DNA of 50,601 bases from Nocardiopsis alba DSM 43377 (lineage in GTDB: Bacteria > Actinomycetota > Actinomycetes > Streptosporangiales > Streptosporangiaceae). Below, one piece after another: positions 33,618 to 41,307 of the stretch. Position numbers and translations under genes: made by a program. Position 1 is the first letter of the stretch. Every line of letters begins with the position of its first letter. The stretch lies in the NCBI RefSeq assembly GCF_000341225.1, contig NZ_ANAC01000032.1, forward strand, positions 1 through 50,601, in the 5' to 3' direction. A model generated the notes under the pieces. That model did not search any database and had not been told where the DNA came from. It worked only from the letters and a program-made list of their open reading frames with translations.

Positions 33618-33637
33618 GCCCTGTTCGGGGTGGTTTT

Positions 33638-33785
33638 GGAAACCTCTCTCTGCTTTTCTTGGGGTGCCGAGGCTGGTGGGGGAGTGGCGGTTCGGATTGG
33701 CGACTGAGGGGTGTCTGTTTTGTCTGCTTCTCGGGAAGTTGGAGAAATGGCTGCTTGCCGCTGGTAAGTTGCCAGGTCAAAGAGT
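33638..33785 (+). promoter_or_regulatory. family-B CRISPR leader
   Basis: GGAAACCTCTCTCTGCTTTT at its start, GGTGTCTGTTTTGTCTGCTT in the middle and GTTGCCAGGTCAAAGAGT at the end match the leader at 31205 with moderate divergence. Confidence 0.8.
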
Positions 33786-33936
33786 CTACTCCCCGCGCAC
33801 GCGGGGATGGGCCTTGGCGAGCTACACCCGTCGCCGTATCGGTGCCCTACTCCCCGCGCACGCGGGGATGGGCCCCAGTGGGCGGGCCCGTCGGGGTTGG
33901 TGGTCGCCTGCTCCCCGCGCCTGCGGGGATCCCTCT
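33786..33936 (+). CRISPR. I-E-like mini-array, 3 repeats (family B)
   Basis: Repeats at 33786, 33847 and 33908 (61-bp period). The first two read CTACTCCCCGCGCACGCGGG then GATGGGCC; the last has GCGCCTGCGGGGATCCCTCTC, the same degenerate ending as the terminal repeat of the 31352 array. Following ~60 bp are the shared trailer. Confidence 0.93.
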
Positions 33937-34170
33937 CACCTCGACCGGTACCGGGTCAGCAACGGTCGAGGGACGGCCATCAGGCGGAGAAGAGCGAGTG
34001 GTTCCGGACGTCGCGGGCCCTTAACGGGCAGGAGCCATCAGCCGGCTGCCCCACCCCGAGACCAGCCGGCGGCCCTGGGGCTGTCCGCAGGGCCTATGGC
34101 GGGTCGGCCTCAAAGGGTTCGGAGGGTCGACCGCATACCGGCGGGCGGCCCGGGTTTCTAGCGTCGAACC

Positions 34171-35121
34171 ATGAACTTCCCCTCCGTTGAAGCCGGTCCC
34201 GTGCGTGGTCGGCCCCCGTTCCGTGAGCTCTCGGTCTTCGTGCTGATCGTCTGCGGGCTGGCCTGGCTCGTCTTCACCCCGGTGCTCTTGAACGGCGCTT
34301 CACCGAGTGACCCGGCGTTCGTTCTCGCCTCCCAGCTCTTCATGTTCACTCCGGCGGTCGCGGCGCTGCTGGTGACGTTCTTGCTGTGGCGTCCGGGGAA
34401 CGTGCGGCGGGCCCTGGGCCTGACCCCGTTGCGCCCGGTCCGCCGGGTCGGCGGGTACACGCTGCTCGCCTTCGCCGTGTTCGTTCTTCTCCCGGCGGTG
34501 ACCCTGCTGACCGCGGTCGTGTTCGGTGTCGTCCGGCTCGACCTGGAGGACTTTTCCGGGCTCCGTGAGGAGCTGACGACTTTGGCTCCGGAGGCTGCGG
34601 CGACCATGCCGCGGGACGGGTTCCCTCTGGAGGCCTATCTCGTGGTCCTGGGCATGGTCGCGGTCTCGTTCGTGCCGACGCTGCTGATGTGCTTCGGCGA
34701 GGAGCTCGGGTGGCGGGGTTATCTTCTCCCACGGCTGTTGCCGTTGGGGGTGTGGCCGGCGCTGTTGGTGAGCGGGGTGGTCCACGGTCTGTGGCATGGT
34801 CCTCAGCTTCTGATCCACAGCCTCTCCGGAAGCTTCGGTCTCGGGGATGTCCTGACCTTCCTCACTTCCGTCGTTCTCCTGGGGGTCGTCCTCGGCTGGC
34901 TGCGGTTGGCCTCCCGTTCGGTGTGGCCCGCCGTGGTCGGTCACGCGGCCAATAACGCCTTCGTGTTGGTCATCCCCATCACCCTGATGCACGCGGACGG
35001 TCCGAGTGGCCCAGGACTCTACCCCGGTGGCAACGGGGGCCTGATCGGTCTAGCGGTCATGGCCCTGGCCGCCCTCGTCATCACGCTGCTTCTGCGCAAG
35101 GGCATTGCCGGAGCGACTTAA
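34171..35121 (+). CDS. CPBP-family intramembrane metalloprotease
   Basis: 316 residues with about eight hydrophobic segments. The family motifs are in order: FGEELGWRGYLLPRL (EExxxR), GVVHGLWHGPQLLIH (HxxxH-type) and VVGHAANNAFVLV (HxxxN/B). These residues form the metal site of the CPBP (Abi, CaaX-protease-like) family. CPBP proteins often act in bacteriocin immunity or membrane-protein processing; the role here is not known. The stop is immediately followed by a CRISPR leader. Confidence 0.92.
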   Translation: MNFPSVEAGPVRGRPPFRELSVFVLIVCGLAWLVFTPVLLNGASPSDPAFVLASQLFMFTPAVAALLVTFLLWRPGNVRRALGLTPLRPVRRVGGYTLLAFAVFVLLPAVTLLTAVVFGVVRLDLEDFSGLREELTTLAPEAAATMPRDGFPLEAYLVVLGMVAVSFVPTLLMCFGEELGWRGYLLPRLLPLGVWPALLVSGVVHGLWHGPQLLIHSLSGSFGLGDVLTFLTSVVLLGVVLGWLRLASRSVWPAVVGHAANNAFVLVIPITLMHADGPSGPGLYPGGNGGLIGLAVMALAALVITLLLRKGIAGAT

Positions 35122-35123
35122 GG

Positions 35124-35214
35124 CGGGTGTGGTAGGGATGTGTGGTGAGCGGAGGCCGCTTCGTGATGGAGGTTGCGGGAAGATAACGGCCTCTGTTGCC
35201 GCAGGTCATTTTCC
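35124..35214 (+). promoter_or_regulatory. family-A CRISPR leader
   Basis: GGTAGGGATGTGTGGTGAGC, GGTTGCGGGAAGATAACGGC and GGTCATTTTCC in order, almost identical to the leader at 36494. It starts 3 bp after the CPBP stop codon. Confidence 0.88.
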
Positions 35215-35304
35215 CTGAGCCCCACACACGTGGGGATGGACCGAGGACTCCGGTGACCAGGGCAGAGCCCTGCCCCTGAGCCCCACGCACGTGGGGATGG
35301 ACCG
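35215..35304 (+). CRISPR. I-E-like mini-array, 2 repeats (family A)
   Basis: Two 29-bp repeats at 35215 and 35276 with one 32-bp spacer. The first has CCCCACACACGTGGGG, the second consensus CCCCACGCACGTGGGG. Confidence 0.9.
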
Positions 35305-35500
35305 GCGGGGGTTCGGGGAGGGCCGGGACACGAAGAAACTCGGCGCCTCATGGGCTCCGAGCCACATATGGATACACGCTCTCTACGGCGTTTCGGGTGT
35401 GACACGCGGGACGCTCAATGGGCAGGCACTTGCCGTGTCGGACGACGTTCGTGGTGGCTCTGAGCCGGTGTTCCGAGAGCTCGGGAACCCTCCTGTGTCG
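35305..35500. other. intergenic, nothing recognised
   Basis: No gene or strong structure noted between the mini-array and the stop of the RibD-like gene. Confidence 0.4.
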
Positions 35501-36058
35501 CTATCGAACGTGGTAGCGGAGATGGACGACGCCGCTGCCGAACTGGTGTTCCTCGATGAGTTCGAGATCGGCGCGTGTATCCGTCGGCAGTGCGGGATTA
35601 CGTCCGCCGAGGATGATCGGCCAGACGAACAGTGCCAGTTCGTCGACCAGTCCGGCGGCGAGAGCCTGTGCGGCGAGGTTCGGGCCACCGATCAAGAGAT
35701 CCTTGCCGGCGGTGGCCTTCAGGTTGTGCACCGTGGCGGGGTCGAAGTGGCGTTCGAGTCGAGTGTTCGCTGTGGTCGGCGAGGTCAGGGTCGAGGAGTA
35801 GACGATCTTGTCCGCCGCCTGCCATGCGCCGGCGTAGTCGGCCGTGAGGTCGGACTGTGCAGCCAGGGAGGGGTCGGTCTCCCACACGGCCAGGGTCTCG
35901 TACATGCGCCGCCCGTAGAGGTACGTGCCCGCGGACCGCATGAGCTCGGTGATGAAGGTGAAGACGTCATCGTCCGGTGGAGCCCAGTCGAAGGCACCGT
36001 GCTCATCCTCGGTGTAGCCGTCGAGCGACATGTTCGACGCGTAGATCAGCTTCGGCAT
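35501..36058 (-). CDS. RibD C-terminal/dihydrofolate-reductase-like protein
   Basis: 185 residues starting MPKLIYASNMSLDGYTEDE, the classic opening of the RibD_C/YyaP DHFR-like family. YLYGRRMYETLAVWETDP, DKIVYSSTL and KDLLIGGPNLAAQALAAGLVDEL (GGP nucleotide loop) complete the pattern. Probably an NADPH-dependent reductase of unknown substrate. ATG 36058 is selected over a longer frame that continues into array sequence. It is a single gene flanked by two family-A arrays. Confidence 0.9.
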   Translation of the reverse strand: MPKLIYASNMSLDGYTEDEHGAFDWAPPDDDVFTFITELMRSAGTYLYGRRMYETLAVWETDPSLAAQSDLTADYAGAWQAADKIVYSSTLTSPTTANTRLERHFDPATVHNLKATAGKDLLIGGPNLAAQALAAGLVDELALFVWPIILGGRNPALPTDTRADLELIEEHQFGSGVVHLRYHVR

Positions 36059-36493
36059 AACCACCCCTGCGTCGACCGTCTCGACGTTCTCGCTGCCGAC
36101 CCTAACGGCGGGGGCGGCCCCGTTCAACGATCGTCTCCGACGTGCTGATCGGGGACAGATGGACATCACGGACAACGTCGGCGACCCGGTGTCGGGGCCA
36201 TGAGTACGGCCGCTACGAAGAAGCTCTCTCAGTAAGCAGGCGGCATGACCTACACCTACCCGCACGGGACGAGGGTGATCGGGACTTGTGTTCGGTGGCC
36301 GAGGGAGCGCTCGTCGAATTGCACGATGGCCGGGCGGTTGGTGAAACGTGATGAGCGGGTGAGGCCCGAGCTCCGATCGTGCGGGTGTGGTCTGTTCGGA
36401 TGTAGACGATCCGCTCGAGGTGAGAACTGAGTCCTTCGGAGACTGGGGGAGGTGCGAAGCCGGTGGGGTGTTCGTTCTCGGTCTGGTACGGGG
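36059..36493. other. intergenic before a leader-A array
   Basis: Gene-free. The 36456-36480 segment (GGTGGGGTGTTCGTTC) recurs upstream of the leader at 39409 (GGTGGGGTGTTCGTGG at about 39376), so the leader-associated conserved region may extend 50-60 bp further. Confidence 0.4.
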
Positions 36494-36584
36494 CGGGTGT
36501 GGTAGGGATGTGTGGTGAGCGGAGGCCGCTTCGCGGCGGAGGTTGCGGGAAGATAACGGCCTCTGTTTTCGCAGGTCATTTTCC
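36494..36584 (+). promoter_or_regulatory. family-A CRISPR leader
   Basis: Same ordered blocks as the leader at 35124, including GGTTGCGGGAAGATAACGGC and GGTCATTTTCC, with very few differences. Confidence 0.88.
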
Positions 36585-36735
36585 CTGAGCCCCACGCACG
36601 TGGGGATGGACCGTCGCGCCACGTGCGCGGCTCAGGTCTGGTGCGCTGAGCCCCACGCGCGTGGGGATGGACCGCTGACCACGATGTTCGCCACCTCAGT
36701 TCCCTCCTGAGCCCCACGCACGTGGGGATGGGTTG
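36585..36735 (+). CRISPR. I-E-like mini-array, 3 repeats (family A)
   Basis: Repeats at 36585, 36646 and 36707, period 61. The last ends GATGGGTTG and is followed directly by unique sequence. Confidence 0.93.
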
Positions 36736-36871
36736 TAGCTCGCCCCTTGGTCTGGGCTGCGGGCCTTGGGGCACACGGTGTGGTGCCGGGTCTGAGCGTA
36801 AGGGTCGGACCGGACGCCCCTGGTCGTCGCCCCACCGCCCCACCCCACCCGGCCCTACGGCTCGTCGGTGA

Positions 36872-37321
36872 CTACACCTGCGCGGTGGCGCAGCAGGCGG
36901 ACGCCTCGCCGGTGGCGCCGGCATTCACCTCCTGGGGTGCCGCTCCCCTCTGGTCGCTGTCGCCCTTGACCACGTAGACCTCCCAGGGCTCCTTGCCGGG
37001 ACCGTGGACCCACACCTTGTCCTGCACGGCGTAGCAGCACGAGGTGTCGTTCTCCTCGAAGGTGGCCAGGCCGGAGTCCTTGAAGCGTTGGGTGGCGGCG
37101 TTCACCTGTTCGGTCTCCTCGACCTCCACGCCGAGGTGGTCCAGGCGGGTCTCCTGGCCGGGCTCGCCTTCGATGAGGACGAGCTTGAGCGGGGGCTCGG
37201 AGATGGCGAAGTTGGCGTAGCCGGGGCGGCGTTTGGCGGGTTCGACGCCGAAGAGGGTCGAGTAGAAGACCACGGACGCTTCGAGGTCGGCGACGTTGAG
37301 GGCGAGCTGGACACGGGACAT
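36872..37321 (-). CDS. arsI: ArsI/CadI-family VOC metalloenzyme
   Basis: 149 residues in the vicinal-oxygen-chelate fold: VQLALNVADLEASVVFYSTLFG, RLDHLGVEVEE and KEPWEVYVVKGD (metal ligands His/Glu). Cys pair in NDTSCCYAVQDKVWV matches the substrate-binding cysteines of ArsI C-As lyases, and a C-terminal ACCAT pair is present. It would demethylate trivalent organoarsenicals or serve as CadI. Divergent from arsR-acr3-arsC. Confidence 0.9.
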   Translation of the reverse strand: MSRVQLALNVADLEASVVFYSTLFGVEPAKRRPGYANFAISEPPLKLVLIEGEPGQETRLDHLGVEVEETEQVNAATQRFKDSGLATFEENDTSCCYAVQDKVWVHGPGKEPWEVYVVKGDSDQRGAAPQEVNAGATGEASACCATAQV

Positions 37322-37397
37322 GAGGTCCTCCGGAAGCTGTATCGAAGTTCATCTATGCAGCGTTGCGTCTCCAGTTTTGCCATCTGTTTCGAACTTT

Positions 37398-37409
37398 GTC
37401 AATATAGAC
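37398..37409. promoter_or_regulatory. possible ArsR operator/promoter
   Basis: GTCAATATAGAC is an imperfect palindrome immediately upstream of the arsR ATG (37412), overlapping an A+T-rich promoter-like TATAGA. The whole 90-bp arsI-arsR gap is A+T-richer than its flanks. Confidence 0.4.
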
Positions 37410-37411
37410 GC

Positions 37412-37795
37412 ATGTCGAATCAAGAGGTGGGTGTCACCGATCTCCAAGGCGCCGTCACCGACTGCTGCCCCAGACTCCTGAAGGAGCCGCTGGAGGACGG
37501 CGAGGCGGTCGAGCTCGCCCGGGTCTTCAAGGCCTTGGGTGATCCGGTGCGGCTGCGGCTGTTGTCCATGATCGCCACGTGTGACGGCGACGAGGTGTGC
37601 GTGTGCGACCTGACGCCCGCCTTCGACCTGTCCCAGCCCACCATCTCCCACCACCTGAAACTGTTGCGAGAGGCCGGGCTCATCTCCTCCGTGCGGCGCG
37701 GCACGTGGGTGTACTACCGGCTGATCCCGGAGACGACGGACCGCCTGGCCGCGATCCTGACCCGCTCGTTGAAGCCCGAGGAGGCCGGTTCATGA
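37412..37795 (+). CDS. arsR: ArsR-family metalloregulator
   Basis: 127 residues, winged helix RVFKALGDPVRLRLLSMIATCDGDEVCVCDLTPAF, with the metal-box Cys pair in EVCVCDLT at the alpha-3 helix, and recognition helix LSQPTISHHLKLLREAGLI. CC also at residues 18-19. Represses the operon until arsenite binds. ATG 37412; stop overlaps acr3 start (ATGA). Confidence 0.93.
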   Translation: MSNQEVGVTDLQGAVTDCCPRLLKEPLEDGEAVELARVFKALGDPVRLRLLSMIATCDGDEVCVCDLTPAFDLSQPTISHHLKLLREAGLISSVRRGTWVYYRLIPETTDRLAAILTRSLKPEEAGS

Positions 37796-38910
37796 GCGCC
37801 CCCGCACCCACCGATCCCAATGCCGGGGTGGTCGGACGCCTGTCGGCTCTGGATCGGTTCCTGACCGTGTGGATCCTGGCGGCGATGGTCGCGGGTCTGG
37901 CCCTGGGCCGTCTGGTCCCCGGACTGGGCGAGGCGCTGTCCGGGGTCGGCGTGGCCGGGGTGTCCCTGCCGATCGCGGTGGGGCTGCTGGTGATGATGTT
38001 CCCGCCCCTGGCCAAGGTCCGCTACGACCGCCTCGGCACCGTCACCGGCGACCGCCGGATGCTGATCACCTCGTTGGCGGTCAACTGGCTGGCCGGCCCG
38101 GCGCTGATGTTCGCGCTGGCGTGGGCGTTCCTTCCCGACCTGCCCGAGTACCGGACCGGGCTGATCATCGTCGGCCTCGCGCGGTGCATCGCGATGGTGA
38201 TCATCTGGAACGACCTCGCCTGCGGTGACCGTGAGGCCGCCGCCGTGCTGGTGGCCCTCAACTCCCTGTTCCAGGTGGTGGCCTTCGGCGCCCTGGGCTG
38301 GTTCTACCTGTCGGCGCTGCCCGGGTGGCTGGGCCTGGAACAGGCGGCTCTTGAGGTTTCCTTCGTCGACATCTCGGTATCGGTGGTGATCTTCCTCGGG
38401 GTGCCCCTGCTCGCCGGATACCTGACCCGCCGCCTGGGCGAGCGGGCCCGGGGCCGCGAATGGTACGAGACCCGCCTGTTGCCCAAGTTGGGGCCGTGGG
38501 GTCTGTACGGACTGCTGTTCACCATCGTCATGCTGTTCGCGCTCCAGGGCGAGGCGATCACGTCGCGGCCGTGGGACGTGGCTCGGATCGCGCTGCCCCT
38601 GCTGCTCTACTTCGTGATCATGTGGGCCGGGACGCTGGCTCTGGGGCGGGCCTTGGGGATGGGCTACCCCCGATCGGTGACGCTGGCCTTCACCGCGGCG
38701 GGCAACAACTTCGAGCTGGCGATCGCCGTCGCGATCGCCTCCTTCGGTGCCGCCTCCGGCCAGGCGCTCGCCGGTGTGGTGGGGCCGTTGATCGAGGTGC
38801 CGGTGTTGATCGCGCTGGTGTACGTGGCGCTGGCGGCACGGCGATGGTTCCCCGGTGAAAGGGGCGTAGAGGTGGGCTCTTCCACGACGAAGGAGACGAC
38901 CGGTGACTGA
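37792..38910 (+). CDS. acr3: ACR3 arsenite efflux transporter
   Basis: 372 residues, ten hydrophobic segments, typical of ACR3. Landmark motifs: LVMMFPPLAKVRYDRLG, GLARCIAMVIIWNDLACGD (with the conserved Cys involved in arsenite transport) and FTAAGNNFELAIAVAIA with the family GNN-E. ATG 37792 overlaps arsR. Exports arsenite using proton motive force. Confidence 0.95.
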   Translation: MSAPAPTDPNAGVVGRLSALDRFLTVWILAAMVAGLALGRLVPGLGEALSGVGVAGVSLPIAVGLLVMMFPPLAKVRYDRLGTVTGDRRMLITSLAVNWLAGPALMFALAWAFLPDLPEYRTGLIIVGLARCIAMVIIWNDLACGDREAAAVLVALNSLFQVVAFGALGWFYLSALPGWLGLEQAALEVSFVDISVSVVIFLGVPLLAGYLTRRLGERARGREWYETRLLPKLGPWGLYGLLFTIVMLFALQGEAITSRPWDVARIALPLLLYFVIMWAGTLALGRALGMGYPRSVTLAFTAAGNNFELAIAVAIASFGAASGQALAGVVGPLIEVPVLIALVYVALAARRWFPGERGVEVGSSTTKETTGD

Positions 38911-39319
38911 CCGTTCGGAGGCCGTGGTCCCGCGGGTGCTGTTCGTGTGCGTGCACAACGCCGGACGCTCCCAGATGGCCGCCGCCTTCCTGGAACACCT
39001 GGGTGGCGAACGGGTCGAGGTGCGCTCGGCCGGCTCCGCCCCGGCCGACGAGGTCAACCCGGTGGTGGTGGAGGCGATGGGCGAGGTCGGGATCGACATC
39101 ACGGCCGGTACCCCGAAGCTCCTCACCCCGGACGCGGTCCGCGCCTCGGACGTAGTCGTCACGATGGGCTGTGGCGACGCGTGCCCGTTCTTTCCCGGAA
39201 AGCGTTACCTCGACTGGGAGCTGCCCGATCCGGCGGGGCAGGGTGTCGAGGCGGTCCGGCCCATCCGTGACCGGATCAGGCGGCACGTCGAGGACCTCTT
39301 GCAGGAGCTTGTTCCGTAG
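38903..39319 (+). CDS. arsC: thioredoxin-type arsenate reductase ArsC (LMW phosphatase fold)
   Basis: 138 residues. P-loop LFVCVHNAGRSQMA (Cys-x5-Arg), then VVVTMGCGDACPFFPGKRYLDWELPDP with the resolving cysteine pair GCGDACP and D-W-x-x-x-D-P. Reduces arsenate to arsenite, which Acr3 exports. GTG 38903 overlaps the acr3 stop by 8 bp. Last gene of arsR-acr3-arsC. Confidence 0.95.
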   Translation: MTDRSEAVVPRVLFVCVHNAGRSQMAAAFLEHLGGERVEVRSAGSAPADEVNPVVVEAMGEVGIDITAGTPKLLTPDAVRASDVVVTMGCGDACPFFPGKRYLDWELPDPAGQGVEAVRPIRDRIRRHVEDLLQELVP

Positions 39320-39408
39320 GCGGTCGGTGTCACTGCGGGCCACTGCTGAGTCCCATGTGTGGGGGCTGAAGTCGGTGGGGTGTTCGTGGGTGCCGGTGGG
39401 CTCTGTGG

Positions 39409-39497
39409 GGGTGTGGTAGGGCTGGATCAGGGGCGGAGGCTGCTTCGTGGTGAAGGTTGCGGGAAGATGACGGCTTCTGTTTCCGCAGGTCATTTTC
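39409..39497 (+). promoter_or_regulatory. family-A CRISPR leader
   Basis: GTGTGGTAGGG, AAGGTTGCGGGAAGATGACG and GCAGGTCATTTTC in order. It begins about 90 bp after arsC. Confidence 0.85.
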
Positions 39498-39649
39498 CTG
39501 AGCCCCACGCACGTGGGGATGGACCGAGCACAAGGAGGAGGCCACCGCCTGCCGAGAGCCTGGGCCCCACGCACGTGGGGATGAACCGGGCTCGACGGGG
39601 TTGCCGTTCTCGTTCTCGGGCTGAGCCCCACGTAGGTGGGGATGGGCGG
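39498..39649 (+). CRISPR. I-E-like mini-array, 3 repeats (family A)
   Basis: Repeats at 39498, 39560 and 39621 (period 62 then 61). The second begins CTGGGCCCCACG and ends GATGAACCG; the third has an altered dyad CCCCACGTAGGTGGGG. Confidence 0.92.
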
Positions 39650-39727
39650 TCGCCGATCGGCTTCGTTCGATCGGGGACCGGGGCTGCGAGCTTGGGGGAG
39701 TGGCCCGGCTGACGCCGGGCCGTCTCG

Positions 39728-40129
39728 CTAGGCCTTGGTGGCTTGGCGGCGTTCGTATTCTTCGCGGGCCTTGGGGGTGAGCAGCGGGGAGGGGACCCAT
39801 TCGGCGGGCTGGTCGGCGCGTTCGCGTTGGAGGGCGATCTCTTCTTCGGTGAGGTGTTCTTCGGGGATGTCGAACTCTCCGTCCCTCACACCGAGGGTGA
39901 AGGCCTCCCATTCGGCGGGGGTGAAGAACAGGGTGCCCTTGTCGGGGGATTTGCCGTCGCGGACAGCGCGGAAGCCGTCGTCGAACTCGGCGACCTCCAC
40001 GATCGCCTCTGATTCGGGGTCGGAGAGTGAGGAGCGCATCCATACCGCGTCGGTGGTGTCGTGCCACTTCTCGTTCCCCATGGCCTCGGGGGGAAGATCC
40101 TTCTTCGACTGCTGCTCGCGGTCGCTCAT
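39728..40129 (-). CDS. DUF397-like protein with extended C-terminus
   Basis: 133 residues. The core WMRSSLSDPESEAIVEVAEFDDGFRAVRDGKSPDKGTLFFTPAEWEAFTLGVRDGEFD is DUF397 (W-SS-S..., V-VA, RD-K-P-G-L-F-P-EW-AF). Preceded by an acidic, polar N-terminus and followed by a charged helix EEHLTEEEIALQRERADQP. DUF397 proteins are partners of XRE regulators in actinomycetes. No XRE gene is adjacent here. Confidence 0.85.
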   Translation of the reverse strand: MSDREQQSKKDLPPEAMGNEKWHDTTDAVWMRSSLSDPESEAIVEVAEFDDGFRAVRDGKSPDKGTLFFTPAEWEAFTLGVRDGEFDIPEEHLTEEEIALQRERADQPAEWVPSPLLTPKAREEYERRQATKA

Positions 40130-40237
40130 GTCTCTCCTTGCGTCGTGACGTATGGGAGTCACTGTAGGGGGACTGTAGAGGGGAGGCCTCCGCCGCCTCG
40201 GACGGTGGGGACCGATTCTCTGCGGAGGCTCGGCTCT

Positions 40238-40305
40238 TGGGGAGTGCGCTGAGCAGGGCGTTCCATTCGGAGTCGGGATATTGAGCTCGGCGAGGCCGCG
40301 GTGCC
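40238..40305 (-). pseudogene. frameshifted DUF397 remnant
   Basis: On the minus strand RHRGLAEL is followed, in a different frame, by DSEWNALLSAL; together they are the C-terminal DUF397 core (compare RHRGLAELSVPASEWTALLSTLR at 41585). One frameshift separates them. The right edge fuses into a family-A leader. Confidence 0.7.
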
Positions 40306-40375
40306 GGGGGCGGAGGTCGCTTCCAACCGAAGGTTATGGATGGATGACGGCTTCTGTTTCCGCAGGTCATTTTCC
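40306..40375 (+). promoter_or_regulatory. truncated family-A CRISPR leader
   Basis: Keeps GGCGGAGGTCGCTTCC, CTTCTGTTTCCGCAGGTCAT and TTTCC, but has lost the GGTAGGG 5' block; the break coincides with the DUF397 remnant. Confidence 0.7.
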
Positions 40376-40465
40376 CTGGACCCCACGCACGTGGGGGAGA
40401 CCTCCCGTTCCCGAGTCCGAAAGGACGTCTATGAAGCTGGACCCCACGCACGTGGGGGAGACCTC
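40376..40465 (+). CRISPR. two variant family-A repeats of a composite array
   Basis: Repeats at 40376 and 40437 (61-bp period) read CTGGACCCCACGCACGTGGG followed by GGAGACCTC, a coordinated change in both. They are followed by a family-B leader rather than more repeats. Confidence 0.88.
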
Positions 40466-40614
40466 CGGAACTTCGTCTCTGCTCCTCGCGGGGATGTCTA
40501 GGCTGGTGGGGGAGTGGTGTTCGGGTGGACGGTCGAGGGGTGTCGGTTTTGTCTGTTTCTCGACAACTTGCAGAAATGATGGGTGGGTCGGGATAGCTTT
40601 GCAGGTCAGGAAGA
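40466..40614 (+). promoter_or_regulatory. family-B leader inside the composite array
   Basis: CCGGAACTTCGTCTCTGCTC, GGTGTCGGTTTTGTCTGTTT, CAACTTGCAGAAATG and TTTGCAGGTCAGGAAGA, a close match to 31205-31351. Confidence 0.85.
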
Positions 40615-40948
40615 CTCCTCCCCGCGCACGCGGGGATGGCCCCTCGAGGTTGATCCGCGTGATGTTCGACGTCGACTCCTCCCCGCGCACGCGGGGATGG
40701 CCCCCACACACATGACGACGGCCCCACCCCCGCTTGCTCCTCCCCGCGCACGCGGGGATGGACCGGTGTTGTGAGCCGGTGACCACGCCCAATTGTCCTG
40801 AGCCCCACGCACGTGGGAATGGACCTGCCTACCAACAGCTCGATACCCAGGCAGGACGCTGAGCCCCACGCACGTGGGGATGGACCTCCCAGTGGCGACG
40901 CCACCAACCGTGATCTGGCCTGAGCCCCACGCACGTGGGGATGGTCCC
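40615..40948 (+). CRISPR. composite I-E-like array switching from family B to family A
   Basis: Repeats at 40615 and 40676 are family B (CTCCTCCCCGCGCACGCGGG, GATGGCCCC). The one at 40737 has a B core but the family-A ending GATGGACCG. Those at 40798, 40859 and 40920 are family A. The period stays 61 bp throughout. A degenerate GCCTCCTCCCCGCGTAGCGG at about 40989 may be a further relic. Confidence 0.93.
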
Positions 40949-41062
40949 GTCGACTTCGATCGGCGCCTCATCCGGCAGGCCTGCCGACGCCTCCTCCCCG
41001 CGTAGCGGGCATGGGGGAGGCTCCGGGAGCTTTTGCTTCCGGGGCCTCGTTGGTTCCGGGGG

Positions 41063-41236
41063 TTACCGGATGAGGGTGGTGAGGAAGGCCGACCATTCGT
41101 GGGCGGGCAGGTTCAGCTCGGCCAGGGCTCGGTTCTGGGTGTCACGGATGTGAGTGGCGGTACCTTCCGCCACTTCGACACATTGGCCACCGCTGCCTCC
41201 GCTGTAGCTGGACTTGTGCCAGTGCTGTCGCTGCAT
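41063..41236 (-). CDS. DUF397 protein
   Basis: 57 residues: HWHKSSYSGGSGGQCVEVAEG, HIRDTQNRALAELNLPAHEWSAFLTTLIR. The W-KSS-S---G-CVEVA---------RD---------P--EW-AF core is DUF397. First of four tandem minus-strand copies. These small proteins act with XRE regulators (WhiJ/BldB-type control in Streptomyces). Confidence 0.9.
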   Translation of the reverse strand: MQRQHWHKSSYSGGSGGQCVEVAEGTATHIRDTQNRALAELNLPAHEWSAFLTTLIR

Positions 41237-41307
41237 GATTGCTCCTTTGGGGGGGTGTTCGACGTTGTCGGGGGGAGTGTCGGGAGGAGCCGGTCCGCCC
41301 CAGGGGT

